From: Aquificales bacterium
GTDB taxonomy: Bacteria; Aquificota; Aquificia; Aquificales; Aquificaceae
Assembly (NCBI GenBank): GCA_027037055.1
Contig: JALWBR010000022.1
Location: forward strand, 1-64,000
DNA: 64,000 nt
Direction of reading: 5' to 3'
The position numbers and the translations under genes were made by a program. Shown in pieces: positions 50,931 through 59,252 of this stretch (its first letter is position 1; every line of letters starts with the position of its first letter). Under the pieces are notes generated by a model. The model searched no databases and had not been told where the DNA came from. It worked only from the letters and a program-made list of their open reading frames with translations.

Positions 50931-51521
50931 TTACGGATCGGATTTTAGTGTTTTATAAACCTCCTTAACTTGTTCCCATGTATTATTTATGTCACCGCTA
51001 TTGTCTATAATTATATCTCCAAGCTCCTTCTTTTTTTCAATATCCATCTGATATCTCATCCGTCTTTCAAAATCCTCGGGTAACATTCCCTTCTCTGTAG
51101 CCCTCCTCCTGCATTCATCGTAGGGTGCGTACACAACTATAACCTTATCGTACATGTGTCTTGTATTCTTTTCAAATATAAGGCTTGCTTCTACCATAAA
51201 AATATCTTCCTTCCCTAAGTTCCTTTCTATTTCCCCAAGTCTTTCGTATAAAGCTTTATGGGTTATTTCCTCAAGCCTTTTTAAAAGCTCAGGATTCTCA
51301 AAAACTATATCAGCAACTTTCTTCCTATCAATATCCCCATTATCACCAACAACCTCATCACCAAGAAGAGAAACAAGTTCATCATAAATGGGTGAATTTC
51401 TTTTATAAAACCCCCTTATTATCTCATCCGCATCAACCACAACCGCACCCAGCCTTTTAAACATGCTACCTACCGTAGATTTACCGCACCCAAGATTTCC
51501 CGTTATACCTATTTTCTTCAT
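50931..51521 (-). CDS. coaE: Dephospho-CoA kinase
   Basis: A 196-aa P-loop kinase catalysing the last step of coenzyme A synthesis. The Walker A motif is GNLGCGKST at residues 7-15, followed by GA.VVDADEI. The MVEASLIFE motif replaces the usual VPLLFE, a mild variation, and the C-terminal R/K-rich lid is present. The start overlaps the flgA stop by 4 bases, so it is embedded in the flagellar operon although its function is unrelated. Confidence 0.94.
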   Translation of the reverse strand: MKKIGITGNLGCGKSTVGSMFKRLGAVVVDADEIIRGFYKRNSPIYDELVSLLGDEVVGDNGDIDRKKVADIVFENPELLKRLEEITHKALYERLGEIERNLGKEDIFMVEASLIFEKNTRHMYDKVIVVYAPYDECRRRATEKGMLPEDFERRMRYQMDIEKKKELGDIIIDNSGDINNTWEQVKEVYKTLKSDP

Positions 51522-52204
51522 CTTATTTCAACCTCACCTTCTGATAAAACCTTGCCCTTTATTATCTTGCCCGAAGATAGAACCCTCACCCTTATAAGGG
51601 ATCCCCTGTATCCGTTTTCAAGCGCCTCACCCTCATAAGATATCTCAATACTTCCTCTTCTGTAAAAGAGCCTTACCATATCACCTTTCTTTACAAGATA
51701 TCTTTTCCTTAAAAATCTCTTTTTTATTATCTCCCCGCTTTTTATCATACGCATTGCTTCATAATCGGAAAGGATGGTGCTCTCGGGAGGTATATCCCTT
51801 ATATGCTTAGAAATATACCTGTCTTCCCACCTGACCTTGTCCTGTGTTATGATCTCTCCCCTTTCTATATCTGTTACAGCTACAGGGACCCTTACCCTCC
51901 AGGAGACTTTCAACTTAGCCCTTAACAACCTCCCTCCTGTAATAATAGTCGCAGAACCCTCTCCATATCCTTCCCTCAGATGTATTTTTACCGAAGGATT
52001 CTCAATTTTCGTTCCGGGGGGTATGTAAACACTTATACTTTCTATTCTTACCTTATCACCATAAATCCGCTCTATCTCTGATCTTATTAAATCCTCAACA
52101 CTACCGAAGGTGTAATTGCTGAAAAGTAATATACTAACGACGCAGATTAGCAGCCTGGGAAAGCATCTCGTCCGCCGCTGTAATACCCTTTGAATTAAAC
52201 TCAT
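51518..52204 (-). CDS. flgA: Flagellar basal-body P-ring assembly chaperone FlgA
   Basis: A 228-aa exported protein. A signal-type hydrophobic stretch (about 17-33) precedes an N-terminal domain and a C-terminal SAF domain (V.V...I.RGEIIT..KV.W), as in FlgA, which chaperones FlgI for P-ring assembly in the periplasm. The only ATG is at 52204, 71 bases inside flgG. If correct this is a long overlap, and a non-ATG start nearer the signal peptide would shorten it. A P ring implies a Gram-negative type flagellum. Confidence 0.83.
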   Translation of the reverse strand: MSLIQRVLQRRTRCFPRLLICVVSILLFSNYTFGSVEDLIRSEIERIYGDKVRIESISVYIPPGTKIENPSVKIHLREGYGEGSATIITGGRLLRAKLKVSWRVRVPVAVTDIERGEIITQDKVRWEDRYISKHIRDIPPESTILSDYEAMRMIKSGEIIKKRFLRKRYLVKKGDMVRLFYRRGSIEISYEGEALENGYRGSLIRVRVLSSGKIIKGKVLSEGEVEIR

Positions 52205-52922
52205 AGGCCCTCTGAGCTATTATAAGATTAACCATCTCTTCCACTATATTAACATTTGATGACTCCAAGTAGCCTTGCAACAACGTTCCCAAACCCTGAT
52301 TGCCAGGATAATCTATAATCGGCTCTCCGGAGGCATAGGTTTGAAGATACAGGTTGTTGCCTATCCGTCTCAGACCCGCTGGATTTATAAAACGGGCGAG
52401 TTCAATCCTACCAATTTCCTCCGCGTATGTTGAGTTTTGCCTTATCACCGTTACTGTTCCATCTGGACCTATACCCACGGAAACAGCATCCTGCGGAACT
52501 ATGATTTCGGGATCTATGGGATATCCTTCGGAGTTTACTATCCTTCCTTCCTGATCAATCCTCAATTGACCGCTCCTTGTGTAAGCTATAGTTCCGTCGG
52601 GCAGTATCACCTTGAAAAATCCGTCTCCCTGAATAGCTATATCAAGTTGATTTCCCGTTTGTACAATATTGCCCTGGGTAAATATACCGTAGGTATCAGA
52701 TATATAAACACCGAGTCCTATCTGGAATCCTGACGGATTTCTGGTAATCGGTGAGGTGGGAGCACCAGGATCCCGTATGGTCTGATACAAAAGCTCTTGA
52801 AAGGTCGGTCTCATCTTCTTATAACCCACCGTGCTTACATTAGCCATGTTGTGGGATATAATGTCCAGATTTGTTTGCTGGGCTGTCATGCCGGATGCTG
52901 AAGTCCACAACGCTCTGAACAT
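52134..52922 (-). CDS. flgG: Flagellar distal rod protein FlgG
   Basis: A 262-aa axial protein of the flagellar rod. The N-terminus MFRALWTSASGMTAQQTNLD-type helix, ISHNMANVSTVGYKK and the middle LDIAIQGDGFF motif are diagnostic. The C-terminal NVNIVEEMVNLI.AQRAYEFNSK..T..EM segment is also present. GGAGGG lies 7 bases before ATG. No flgF is adjacent. The 3' end overlaps flgA by 71 bases. Confidence 0.96.
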   Translation of the reverse strand: MFRALWTSASGMTAQQTNLDIISHNMANVSTVGYKKMRPTFQELLYQTIRDPGAPTSPITRNPSGFQIGLGVYISDTYGIFTQGNIVQTGNQLDIAIQGDGFFKVILPDGTIAYTRSGQLRIDQEGRIVNSEGYPIDPEIIVPQDAVSVGIGPDGTVTVIRQNSTYAEEIGRIELARFINPAGLRRIGNNLYLQTYASGEPIIDYPGNQGLGTLLQGYLESSNVNIVEEMVNLIIAQRAYEFNSKGITAADEMLSQAANLRR

Positions 52923-52963
52923 ACTACACCCTCCTTCTCCTTAGCTATCGGATGGGAAAAGAA

Positions 52964-53440
52964 TTATTTTAATTCTAACTTAAATATACACCGCTCCTTC
53001 CCCTGCGCTTGACATTCGGTTTCTTTCACCTCAACATCTTTCCCCAGAAGTTCGCCGAGAAACCCTTTAAAAAAGGACGCCATAGGTCTGCACACGGGCT
53101 TATCGCTTTTACCTACCGCCTCAACAAGTATTGAGCCTTCTATGTATATCTCCATACTGCCTATGCTGTATTCAAAGAGATCTATCATACGGGATGACTC
53201 CGCTATAACGGAAAGGAATCTTAAAGCATCTTCAAAGATATCCGTATAAACCCCGTATCTTTCCTTAAGCGTAACAGCTCCCTTTTTACCACCGTATTCT
53301 GCTGCTTTCCTTACAACCATGTCAGCCCCGAATTTGGATAGCTTCATTATCTCCCTGTATCCGTCAATCAGGGCATCCCTGTGGATTAAGACCGACTCCC
53401 TTTCTATTGCTTCCGCTATTGCTCTAAGTGTACTTTCCAT
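52964..53440 (-). CDS. V4R-domain protein
   Basis: A 158-aa protein matching the 4-vinyl-reductase (V4R/XylR-N-like) domain, which binds small hydrophobic ligands in many sensory proteins. The characteristic Cys are C117, C143 and C151 (VCRPM, ETECQ.QG..RC), usually zinc-binding. It ends 41 bases upstream of flgG on the same strand, and its start is divergent from the PsiE-like gene. Whether it senses a ligand for the flagellar operon or is independent is unknown. As a stand-alone domain without DNA-binding or GGDEF partner, its function is uncertain. Confidence 0.75.
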   Translation of the reverse strand: MESTLRAIAEAIERESVLIHRDALIDGYREIMKLSKFGADMVVRKAAEYGGKKGAVTLKERYGVYTDIFEDALRFLSVIAESSRMIDLFEYSIGSMEIYIEGSILVEAVGKSDKPVCRPMASFFKGFLGELLGKDVEVKETECQAQGKERCIFKLELK

Positions 53441-53484
53441 CTCATCACCTGCCCGTTATCATTTTACCTTACCAATATTTTATC

Positions 53485-53490
53485 TAAAAT
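53485..53490 (+). promoter_or_regulatory. -10 box of the PsiE-like gene, predicting a leaderless mRNA
   Basis: TAAAAT ends 7 bases before ATG (53498) with no Shine-Dalgarno between. This is the same arrangement as at mtnD, mtaD and purB. Confidence 0.5.
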
Positions 53491-53497
53491 TTACAAT

Positions 53498-54055
53498 ATG
53501 AATATATTTTCCCCCTCCTTTATCCGAAAGGTTATAAATTTTTACAACAAGTTCGTCAGCCTCCTCGTGATGCTTACCATTCCCATAATAATTTTCACCC
53601 TTGTAATGGCGGTTATAATCATTATCTTTGATCTCCGTTATTTTGTAACCCATTTTACAGAAGAGCTAACCCACAGGGATAAGGAAGCCTTCAAATACCT
53701 GATAATAAATGTGCTTAACTTCTTTGTTCTTGTTGAGCTGTTCAGGATGTTTCTTGATGTTATTGAGTATCAGAGATTAAGGAAGAGACAGATGATTGAG
53801 GCGGGTATTATATTTGTACTGAGGGAAATAATCATATCCCTGTTCAGTCAAAAGTTTGACTTCCTTCACATAGCGGGATTCTCTATACTTCTGCTTTCTT
53901 TGGCAGTAGCCTTTGTTCTCATGAATAAAATGGCAAGAGAGGGAACGGTAACATACAAATGGAAACCTATAAAGGGAGAAAAACAGGAGAAGATAAAAAA
54001 GATATACCGATCTATAATGAAAGGCTCGGGCCAGAATGAAGGACAGGTTCATTGA
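53498..54055 (+). CDS. PsiE-like inner-membrane protein
   Basis: A 185-aa protein with four hydrophobic segments (about 18-47, 65-85, 95-115, 120-140), a layout like the phosphate-starvation-inducible PsiE family. The Arg/Lys-rich loops and the Y..LR.RQMIEAGIIF.LREII segment also fit PsiE-type proteins, whose function is unknown. The tail is basic and soluble. It overlaps the VWA gene by 20 bases, so the two are probably coexpressed. Confidence 0.7.
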   Translation: MNIFSPSFIRKVINFYNKFVSLLVMLTIPIIIFTLVMAVIIIIFDLRYFVTHFTEELTHRDKEAFKYLIINVLNFFVLVELFRMFLDVIEYQRLRKRQMIEAGIIFVLREIIISLFSQKFDFLHIAGFSILLLSLAVAFVLMNKMAREGTVTYKWKPIKGEKQEKIKKIYRSIMKGSGQNEGQVH

Positions 54056-55631
54056 ATCCGATCGCTGGATGGCGATATTTAATCCATTAAAAATATTTCA
54101 CCTTGAAAGCTGGCAGAGGGGAGAGATTGAAGATATACCAGACCATCTGAAGGAGCCGGATGTTTTATATTACGATACCTCCACCCTAACCCGTATCCCT
54201 CCCCGTCTGAAGCGTACCTTTATAGAAAAGGAATTCTACTTCCTTAAAAATACCGATCTTTATACCCTTAACCTGATTCAGAGAAAAAGCTTTAAACACG
54301 GGTATCCCCCCTCAAGCGGTGCTTTGCTTATGTTTGCATTAGAGTACTATAGAATTTTAAACCACAAGAGGAAAGAAACGGTTAATTTAAAACCCTACTA
54401 TAAACATCACAGAAATCTTCTTTTGTTTATTAATAAAGGGGAACAAACCTACAAGGGAATTTATAGCTTTTTAAGTGAAAATAGAGAAAGAAGAATAAGC
54501 ATACTGACAGAAGAGATATGGTTTGATTACATAAAAGATCTTGAACTGTCGGTTAAAGAGGGTATAGTCTATCTGCTGATTGCGGAGCTTAGTAATAAAA
54601 ATTTCCAGACGCACAGCGGTAGGATAGCAAGGGATATAATTGCCAAGCTTTCAAAAGATACGGTTACCCTGATGAAAAAATTTAAACCCTACGGTCCTCT
54701 ACCCTTTGATTTTCTTAAAGTATTTATGGAAGAGTTCTCAAAGCTACCCAGATGGATGATTGATTACGGATATCAGATGAGCAGGCTTGATATAATTGAG
54801 AAAGACATAATCCTTCTTAAAACTCTGTTTCCCCTCTCTTTGAAGTTTGAGGTTGAACACAGGGGATTTATAAGGATATTGTTTCCTGGCGATTCAAACA
54901 GTACGAGTAACACAGGGGGAGCGATATTAAGGGGAAGTGAGAGTATAAAAAGGCTTTCAAAAACGTCCATGAGAAAGCTTGAACTTCTGCTTGAAAGGGA
55001 AAGAGAAAGAATAAATACACTGCAGGGCAGAAAAATAAACAATGCAAGAATAGGAATTGAAATACCCGCAAAAAGAGGAAAAATCTTCAAAAAACTGAAG
55101 GAAACTCCCCTTCCCGCTATTCACTTTATAATGCTACTTGATATATCTTTATCGGTAAAAAAGGGTAACCATATCCAGTTTCTCCTCGGCGTATTTAACT
55201 TAGTAAAGGACTCCCTTGAAAATTCAGGAATACCCTTTACCTTCCTTCTGTTCAACGACAATATATACACCGCAGAAAATATAAAGGAAGAGAACATAGG
55301 AAGCTTTATTAAAGGAAAAACTAATGTTGAAAAGGCTATAAGGGAAGCTGTAAGTTGTGCAAGAAAACTATCAAAGAATACAAAAAGCATCATCCTTATT
55401 TTTACGGACGGAGAACCTACGACAGGACTTAAAGGAATTGCCTTAAGGGACTTTATAAGAATGCAGAAAAGGTTAATCCCCATAATAGGAATAGGATTGA
55501 AAGGTGTAAGTAAGGTGAGATTCTATTTTGAAGAAACGGGTCTGGAGATAGAAGATTTATCCCGATTACCCTTCCTGCTTGTGAATACGATTGAAAAACA
55601 GATCAGAAGATCAACTCCGCTAAGTGTATGA
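54036..55631 (+). CDS. VWA-domain protein (CoxE/NorD-like)
   Basis: A 531-aa protein. The N-terminal about 330 residues are mostly helical and basic with no known domain. The C-terminal part (about 360-531) is a von Willebrand A domain with the metal-binding DISLS (D369, S371, S373), the Thr in GKTNVEKA and TDGEPT (D458). Such proteins with MoxR-type ATPases assemble metal cofactors (CoxE, NorD) or control other machines. No MoxR gene is adjacent here. The overlap with the PsiE-like gene suggests a membrane link. It overlaps the convergent TPR-like gene by 29 bases. Confidence 0.75.
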   Translation: MKDRFIESDRWMAIFNPLKIFHLESWQRGEIEDIPDHLKEPDVLYYDTSTLTRIPPRLKRTFIEKEFYFLKNTDLYTLNLIQRKSFKHGYPPSSGALLMFALEYYRILNHKRKETVNLKPYYKHHRNLLLFINKGEQTYKGIYSFLSENRERRISILTEEIWFDYIKDLELSVKEGIVYLLIAELSNKNFQTHSGRIARDIIAKLSKDTVTLMKKFKPYGPLPFDFLKVFMEEFSKLPRWMIDYGYQMSRLDIIEKDIILLKTLFPLSLKFEVEHRGFIRILFPGDSNSTSNTGGAILRGSESIKRLSKTSMRKLELLLERERERINTLQGRKINNARIGIEIPAKRGKIFKKLKETPLPAIHFIMLLDISLSVKKGNHIQFLLGVFNLVKDSLENSGIPFTFLLFNDNIYTAENIKEENIGSFIKGKTNVEKAIREAVSCARKLSKNTKSIILIFTDGEPTTGLKGIALRDFIRMQKRLIPIIGIGLKGVSKVRFYFEETGLEIEDLSRLPFLLVNTIEKQIRRSTPLSV

Positions 55632-55956
55632 TGTCATTCATATCCTTTACCACTTTTTCTATTCCGAGATGCGGATTATCAACCTTTACGGAAATATCAT
55701 AAAGGGCGGGGGAACTTTCAATATATTCCGCATACTCCATCGCACGTTCCCTATCACCGAGTGCTAAGTTAACAAGACTAAGCAATAGATATTTCTCTTT
55801 TGAATCTTCAGACAACAACAACCACTTTGAAGCCTCAAGATATTTAAATTCAAGTATGTACCTGACCCCTATCCAAAAGTTATCCTTTTCCTTTATATCA
55901 CTCTTAAATAACTTTCTTTCTCCCCTTAAAAGGAATATCCTCAGCTTGAGCTTCAT
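55603..55956 (-). CDS. Small helical repeat (TPR-like) protein
   Basis: A 117-aa mostly helical protein with a segment of two helix pairs (FWIGVRYILEFKYLEASKWLLLS..., LLSLVNLALGDRERAMEYAEYIES). The A..L.LG...A..YA pattern resembles a TPR repeat, which mediates protein contacts. The family is not established. It overlaps argC by 4 bases, so the two are cotranscribed. The last 29 bases overlap the VWA gene on the other strand. Confidence 0.55.
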   Translation of the reverse strand: MKLKLRIFLLRGERKLFKSDIKEKDNFWIGVRYILEFKYLEASKWLLLSEDSKEKYLLLSLVNLALGDRERAMEYAEYIESSPALYDISVKVDNPHLGIEKVVKDMNDIIHLAELIF

Positions 55957-56975
55957 ACTATAAGGGGCTTTAAATCTATTCCCTCGTCCTCTTTAAAACC
56001 CGCCATTATATTCATATTCTGAACAGCCTGCAGTGAAGCTCCTTTACCCAAATTGTCAATAGCACTTATTATCGTATAAATACCCGTTCTCCTATCATAT
56101 AAGGGACATATAAGGGCATAGTTCGTACCCCTTACCCAGGATATATGGGGCGGTTCCTTCAAGACCTTAACAAACTTTTCCCCCTCATAAACGGATTTAA
56201 AAAGTTCAAACACATCGTTTACAGCCTCACCTTTAACATAAACGGTTGATATCATCCCTCTTGATACGGGGATTACAGAAGGAACAAACCTTATAGATAC
56301 GTTTACTCCCAATCTTCTTATAACATCCTCCATCTCTGGTGTATGTCTGTGCTTTAACGGAGAATATACAAAAGCATCACCGAACATTTCGGGAAAGTGA
56401 AATACCTGCCTTGTTTTCCTTCCAGCACCGCTCACACCGGATACTGCATGAACTACGATATCTTTAATTTCTATCCTTTCTTTTATAAAAGGATAAAGGG
56501 CAAGAAGGGTTGCGGTAGGATAACATCCAGGATTTGCAACAAGATGTGCATTCTTTATATCTTCCCTGAATATCTCCGGCAAACCGTACACAGCCCTTTC
56601 AAGAAGATAAGAATACTCATGCATAAAGTTGTAGTATTCCTCATACACCTTTTTATCCCTTATCCTGTAGGCTCCAGAAAGATCAATAACTTTGAAACCC
56701 CTGCTTAGTAAAGAAGGCACGAGGGTTAAAGAAACTTCATGGGGAGTACACAGAAAAACTACATCCGTATTAGGGTCCACATCCTCCGATATATAAAGAT
56801 CTGCTATACCTTCCGCCAAAGTAATAGGTATAACATCACTGAGTTTCTTTCCTTTATCTGTTCGTGAAACTACGGATGTAATCCTTACCTTCTTATGGGA
56901 AACCAGAACCCTTAAGAGCTCTATTCCGGTATAACCTGTAACACCTACAAGTGATACTTTTAACGCTTGCTCCAC
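55953..56975 (-). CDS. argC: N-acetyl-gamma-glutamyl-phosphate reductase
   Basis: A 340-aa NADPH-dependent enzyme of arginine synthesis. The N-terminal GVTGYTGIELLR nucleotide-binding motif, the catalytic Cys in ANPGCYPTA and the HRHTPEME segment are seen. Length is normal. The start overlaps the rpsI stop by 16 bases. It continues a polar string rplM, rpsI, argC, TPR-like. Confidence 0.95.
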   Translation of the reverse strand: MEQALKVSLVGVTGYTGIELLRVLVSHKKVRITSVVSRTDKGKKLSDVIPITLAEGIADLYISEDVDPNTDVVFLCTPHEVSLTLVPSLLSRGFKVIDLSGAYRIRDKKVYEEYYNFMHEYSYLLERAVYGLPEIFREDIKNAHLVANPGCYPTATLLALYPFIKERIEIKDIVVHAVSGVSGAGRKTRQVFHFPEMFGDAFVYSPLKHRHTPEMEDVIRRLGVNVSIRFVPSVIPVSRGMISTVYVKGEAVNDVFELFKSVYEGEKFVKVLKEPPHISWVRGTNYALICPLYDRRTGIYTIISAIDNLGKGASLQAVQNMNIMAGFKEDEGIDLKPLIV

Positions 56976-57397
56976 CTATACTTAGCCCTTGCACCCATCT
57001 GACCGTACTTCTTCCTCTCCTTCTTACGGGCATCCCTTGTAAGCAATCCCGCTTTTTTAAGGGACGGTCTTAAATCTGGATTGTAATTCACCAAAGCCTT
57101 AGCAATTCCGTACATTATGGCTTCCGCTTGACTTGATATACCTCCGCCCTCTACGGTAGCGTATATACCGAATTTGCCTTCAAGACCTACAACTTTAAAA
57201 GGTTTCAGCACCTTGTTAAACAATGTTTCCCTTTGAAGGTAATCCTTTAAATATCTTTCCTTACCGCTGTCCTTTGCCTTAACAATCATCTTATCAGTGT
57301 CCTTAAGAAGCCATACCCGTGCTACGGAAGTTTTTCTTTTACCCGTTCCGTAAAAGGAATTCTCGGGGGTTATTGTAAAATCCTTTAACTTGTTCAT
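56960..57397 (-). CDS. rpsI: 30S ribosomal protein S9
   Basis: A 145-aa ribosomal protein whose C-terminal tail reaches the P-site. It has [14 protein letters not shown] at the N-terminus and the basic tail [24 protein letters not shown]-type end, which is diagnostic. The usual order rplM-rpsI is preserved, and rpsI starts 4 bases inside rplM's stop. It overlaps argC at its 3' end. Confidence 0.97.
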   Translation of the reverse strand: MNKLKDFTITPENSFYGTGKRKTSVARVWLLKDTDKMIVKAKDSGKERYLKDYLQRETLFNKVLKPFKVVGLEGKFGIYATVEGGGISSQAEAIMYGIAKALVNYNPDLRPSLKKAGLLTRDARKKERKKYGQMGARAKYRWSKR

Positions 57398-57828
57398 ACA
57401 TTAACCTCCAACATCTTGGGCTTTTGAGCCTGATGGGGATGGGAACTTCCCCTGTATATCTTAAGTCTTTTTAACATTCTGTGACCGAGTTTATTTTTGG
57501 GAAGCATCCTTTTAACTGCAAGCCTCAATACTTCTTCCGGTTTGTTCTCAAGCATCCATTTCAATGATCTCTCCTTTAATCCTCCCGGATATCCAGAATG
57601 TCTGTAATAAATTTTTTGATCAAGCTTTTTACCCGTTACCCTTATCTTCTCCGCATTAATGACTATAACAAAATCACCGCAATCTACATCGGGCTGATAA
57701 TAAACCTTATGTTTTCCCCTTATGATCTTCGCTATCTCAGAGGCAAGCCTTCCCAGTATTTTGCCTTCCGCATCCACAACCCACCATTCTCTGTGAACTT
57801 CGTGAGGTTTAACTCTGTATGTTTTCAT
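57394..57828 (-). CDS. rplM: 50S ribosomal protein L13
   Basis: A 144-aa early 50S assembly protein. Motifs include [34 protein letters not shown] and the C-terminal [11 protein letters not shown]. The frame extends 9 residues further upstream (to 57855). The ATG at 57828 is preferred because it is preceded by GGAGAG/AAGG-like ribosome-site bases and fits the family start. rpsI follows with a 4-base overlap. Confidence 0.96.
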   Translation of the reverse strand: MKTYRVKPHEVHREWWVVDAEGKILGRLASEIAKIIRGKHKVYYQPDVDCGDFVIVINAEKIRVTGKKLDQKIYYRHSGYPGGLKERSLKWMLENKPEEVLRLAVKRMLPKNKLGHRMLKRLKIYRGSSHPHQAQKPKMLEVNV

Positions 57829-57862
57829 CCTTACTCTCCTTTTCAAGTAGCACAATATTTTA

Positions 57863-58825
57863 TTACTTTTTACCTATATAATCAAGAGTGTTGACCCTTG
57901 ATCCGTCCATAGCTCTTATCTCAAACCTTATATGGCAATCATCGGTTGCAAACCTTCTGCCCACCCTTCCTATGACTTCCCCTTTCCTAACCCTTTGATC
58001 CTCTTTAACAAGTATCTCGCTGTTATAGGCATAAAGGGTCATAAAACCTTTATGTTCAAGAATAACAAGATTTCCATAATTACTCATGCCGTCTCCCGCA
58101 TACATTACCCTTCCGTCCTCCACCGCTTTAACCTCCGTACCGCAGGGTGCATAAATGTTTATGCCGTGAGAAGCCCTTTCAACTTTACCGTTGACGGGCA
58201 ACAGATCAAGTTTAACCTTAGGAATAACCGCAGGTATAACCACCGTTTCCTTTACAGGTATCCGCAACCTCTGACCCACCCTTATACGGGTTGATTTAAG
58301 TCCGTTGATCCTCATTATCCTTTTATAGGGAACACCAAACTTCCTGGCTATTTTTATAAGTGTATCTCCTCTTCTTACCCTGTATGTAACATAAGTATAT
58401 ACAACCTTTCTTTTACCGCCCTTCTTTACAACCGGGATCTTTAAAAGCTGACCCACATAAATCCTGCTTGATCTTAACCTGTTTACCCTTTTAAGGGTTT
58501 TCACGGAAACCCGGTACTTCTTGGCTATCTCCGATAAGGTATCTCCTCTTTTTACCCTGTAGTAAATATAGGATGTGTATTTCTTTTTATACTTCTTAGT
58601 TTTTTTCTTCTTAACCGGTATGCATATACGCTGACCTATCTTCAGGTACTTCCCTACTCGCGGATTAGCTCTTCTTAACTTCCTTATACTTATACCTTCC
58701 CTTTTGGCAATCTTCCACCACGAATCACCCCTCCTAACCTTGTAATACTTACACTCCTTAGCAAATATCTCCTGCACCGAAATAAGACTAATAGCGAATA
58801 TCAAAACTACCAGTACTCTCAACAA
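57863..58825 (-). CDS. LysM-M23 protein, probably a non-catalytic murein hydrolase activator
   Basis: A 320-aa exported protein. A signal peptide (about 1-22) is followed by three LysM repeats (about 24-70, 82-130, 145-190), each with Y.V..GD....A....V and the final I.RIC/KIPV mark, then a peptidase M23-like domain (about 215-318). The zinc ligands of M23 are changed: HGINI instead of HxxxD, YAYNS in place of YAHLS, and CHIRFEI for HLHFE. The domain is therefore probably not catalytic, as in EnvC and NlpD, which activate amidases at the division site. It starts 38 bases inside acyP on the same strand. Confidence 0.84.
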   Translation of the reverse strand: MLRVLVVLIFAISLISVQEIFAKECKYYKVRRGDSWWKIAKREGISIRKLRRANPRVGKYLKIGQRICIPVKKKKTKKYKKKYTSYIYYRVKRGDTLSEIAKKYRVSVKTLKRVNRLRSSRIYVGQLLKIPVVKKGGKRKVVYTYVTYRVRRGDTLIKIARKFGVPYKRIMRINGLKSTRIRVGQRLRIPVKETVVIPAVIPKVKLDLLPVNGKVERASHGINIYAPCGTEVKAVEDGRVMYAGDGMSNYGNLVILEHKGFMTLYAYNSEILVKEDQRVRKGEVIGRVGRRFATDDCHIRFEIRAMDGSRVNTLDYIGKK

Positions 58826-59060
58826 ACCCCTCCTTCACTATGTGAATAGACTTAACATCAGCAAGGGGAGGACCTTCCATAAGATCTTTAATGAAGTACC
58901 ACAACACTTCATCGTCTCCCGTAACATAAACCTCAACCCTTCCGTCCGGTAGGTTCCTTACCCATCCAGAAAGACCGTAGCTGTCAGCCACCCTCTTTGT
59001 AAAGTTCCTGTAACCTACACCCTGAACCCTACCTTCAACAAAAATTCTGAGGGCAGTCAT
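58788..59060 (-). CDS. acyP: Acylphosphatase
   Basis: A 90-aa alpha/beta protein that hydrolyses acyl phosphates. The signature GRVQGVGYRNF contains the catalytic Arg18, and Asn36 lies in GWVRNLPDGRVEV. Length matches the family. It is divergent from the Trm112-like gene with only a 21-base gap, an AT-rich region containing candidate -10 boxes on both strands. Its 3' end overlaps the LysM gene by 38 bases. Confidence 0.92.
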   Translation of the reverse strand: MTALRIFVEGRVQGVGYRNFTKRVADSYGLSGWVRNLPDGRVEVYVTGDDEVLWYFIKDLMEGPPLADVKSIHIVKEGFVESTGSFDIRY

Positions 59061-59066
59061 GTTTAA

Positions 59067-59072
59067 TATAAT
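59067..59072 (+). promoter_or_regulatory. -10 box of the Trm112-like gene
   Basis: TATAAT ends 9 bases before ATG (59082). It lies within the 21-base gap that also has to serve acyP on the minus strand, so the two start regions must overlap. No ribosome site is seen. Confidence 0.5.
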
Positions 59073-59081
59073 AATTCTATT

Positions 59082-59252
59082 ATGTTGTCGGAAGATTTGA
59101 TAAACATTCTTGCATGCCCGAGATGTAAGGAAAGCCTTAAATACATAAAGGATGAAAATATACTCGTGTGTAAGAAATGCAACATATTTTTTGAAATTAG
59201 GGAAGGTATTCCTATCCTCCTTCCCGATGCGGGAAAACCTCTGAAAGAATAA
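59082..59252 (+). CDS. Trm112/YcaR-like zinc-ribbon protein
   Basis: A 56-aa protein, too short for common ORF filters. The zinc-ribbon pattern is clear: LACPRCK near the N-terminus, CKKC in the middle, and the end EIREGIPILLPD. It matches the Trm112/YcaR family, small methyltransferase or tRNA-modification partners and putative chaperones. A close tRNA-modification gene is not adjacent here. The last 41 bases overlap the 3' end of the convergent HAD phosphatase gene, and the codon use looks normal in both. Confidence 0.7.
   Translation: MLSEDLINILACPRCKESLKYIKDENILVCKKCNIFFEIREGIPILLPDAGKPLKE

Noticed and set aside
50899-50945. Sigma-28 promoter upstream of flgM
   Set aside because: A CCGATA is present, but no TAAA at the right spacing; a TATAAT box explains the start better.
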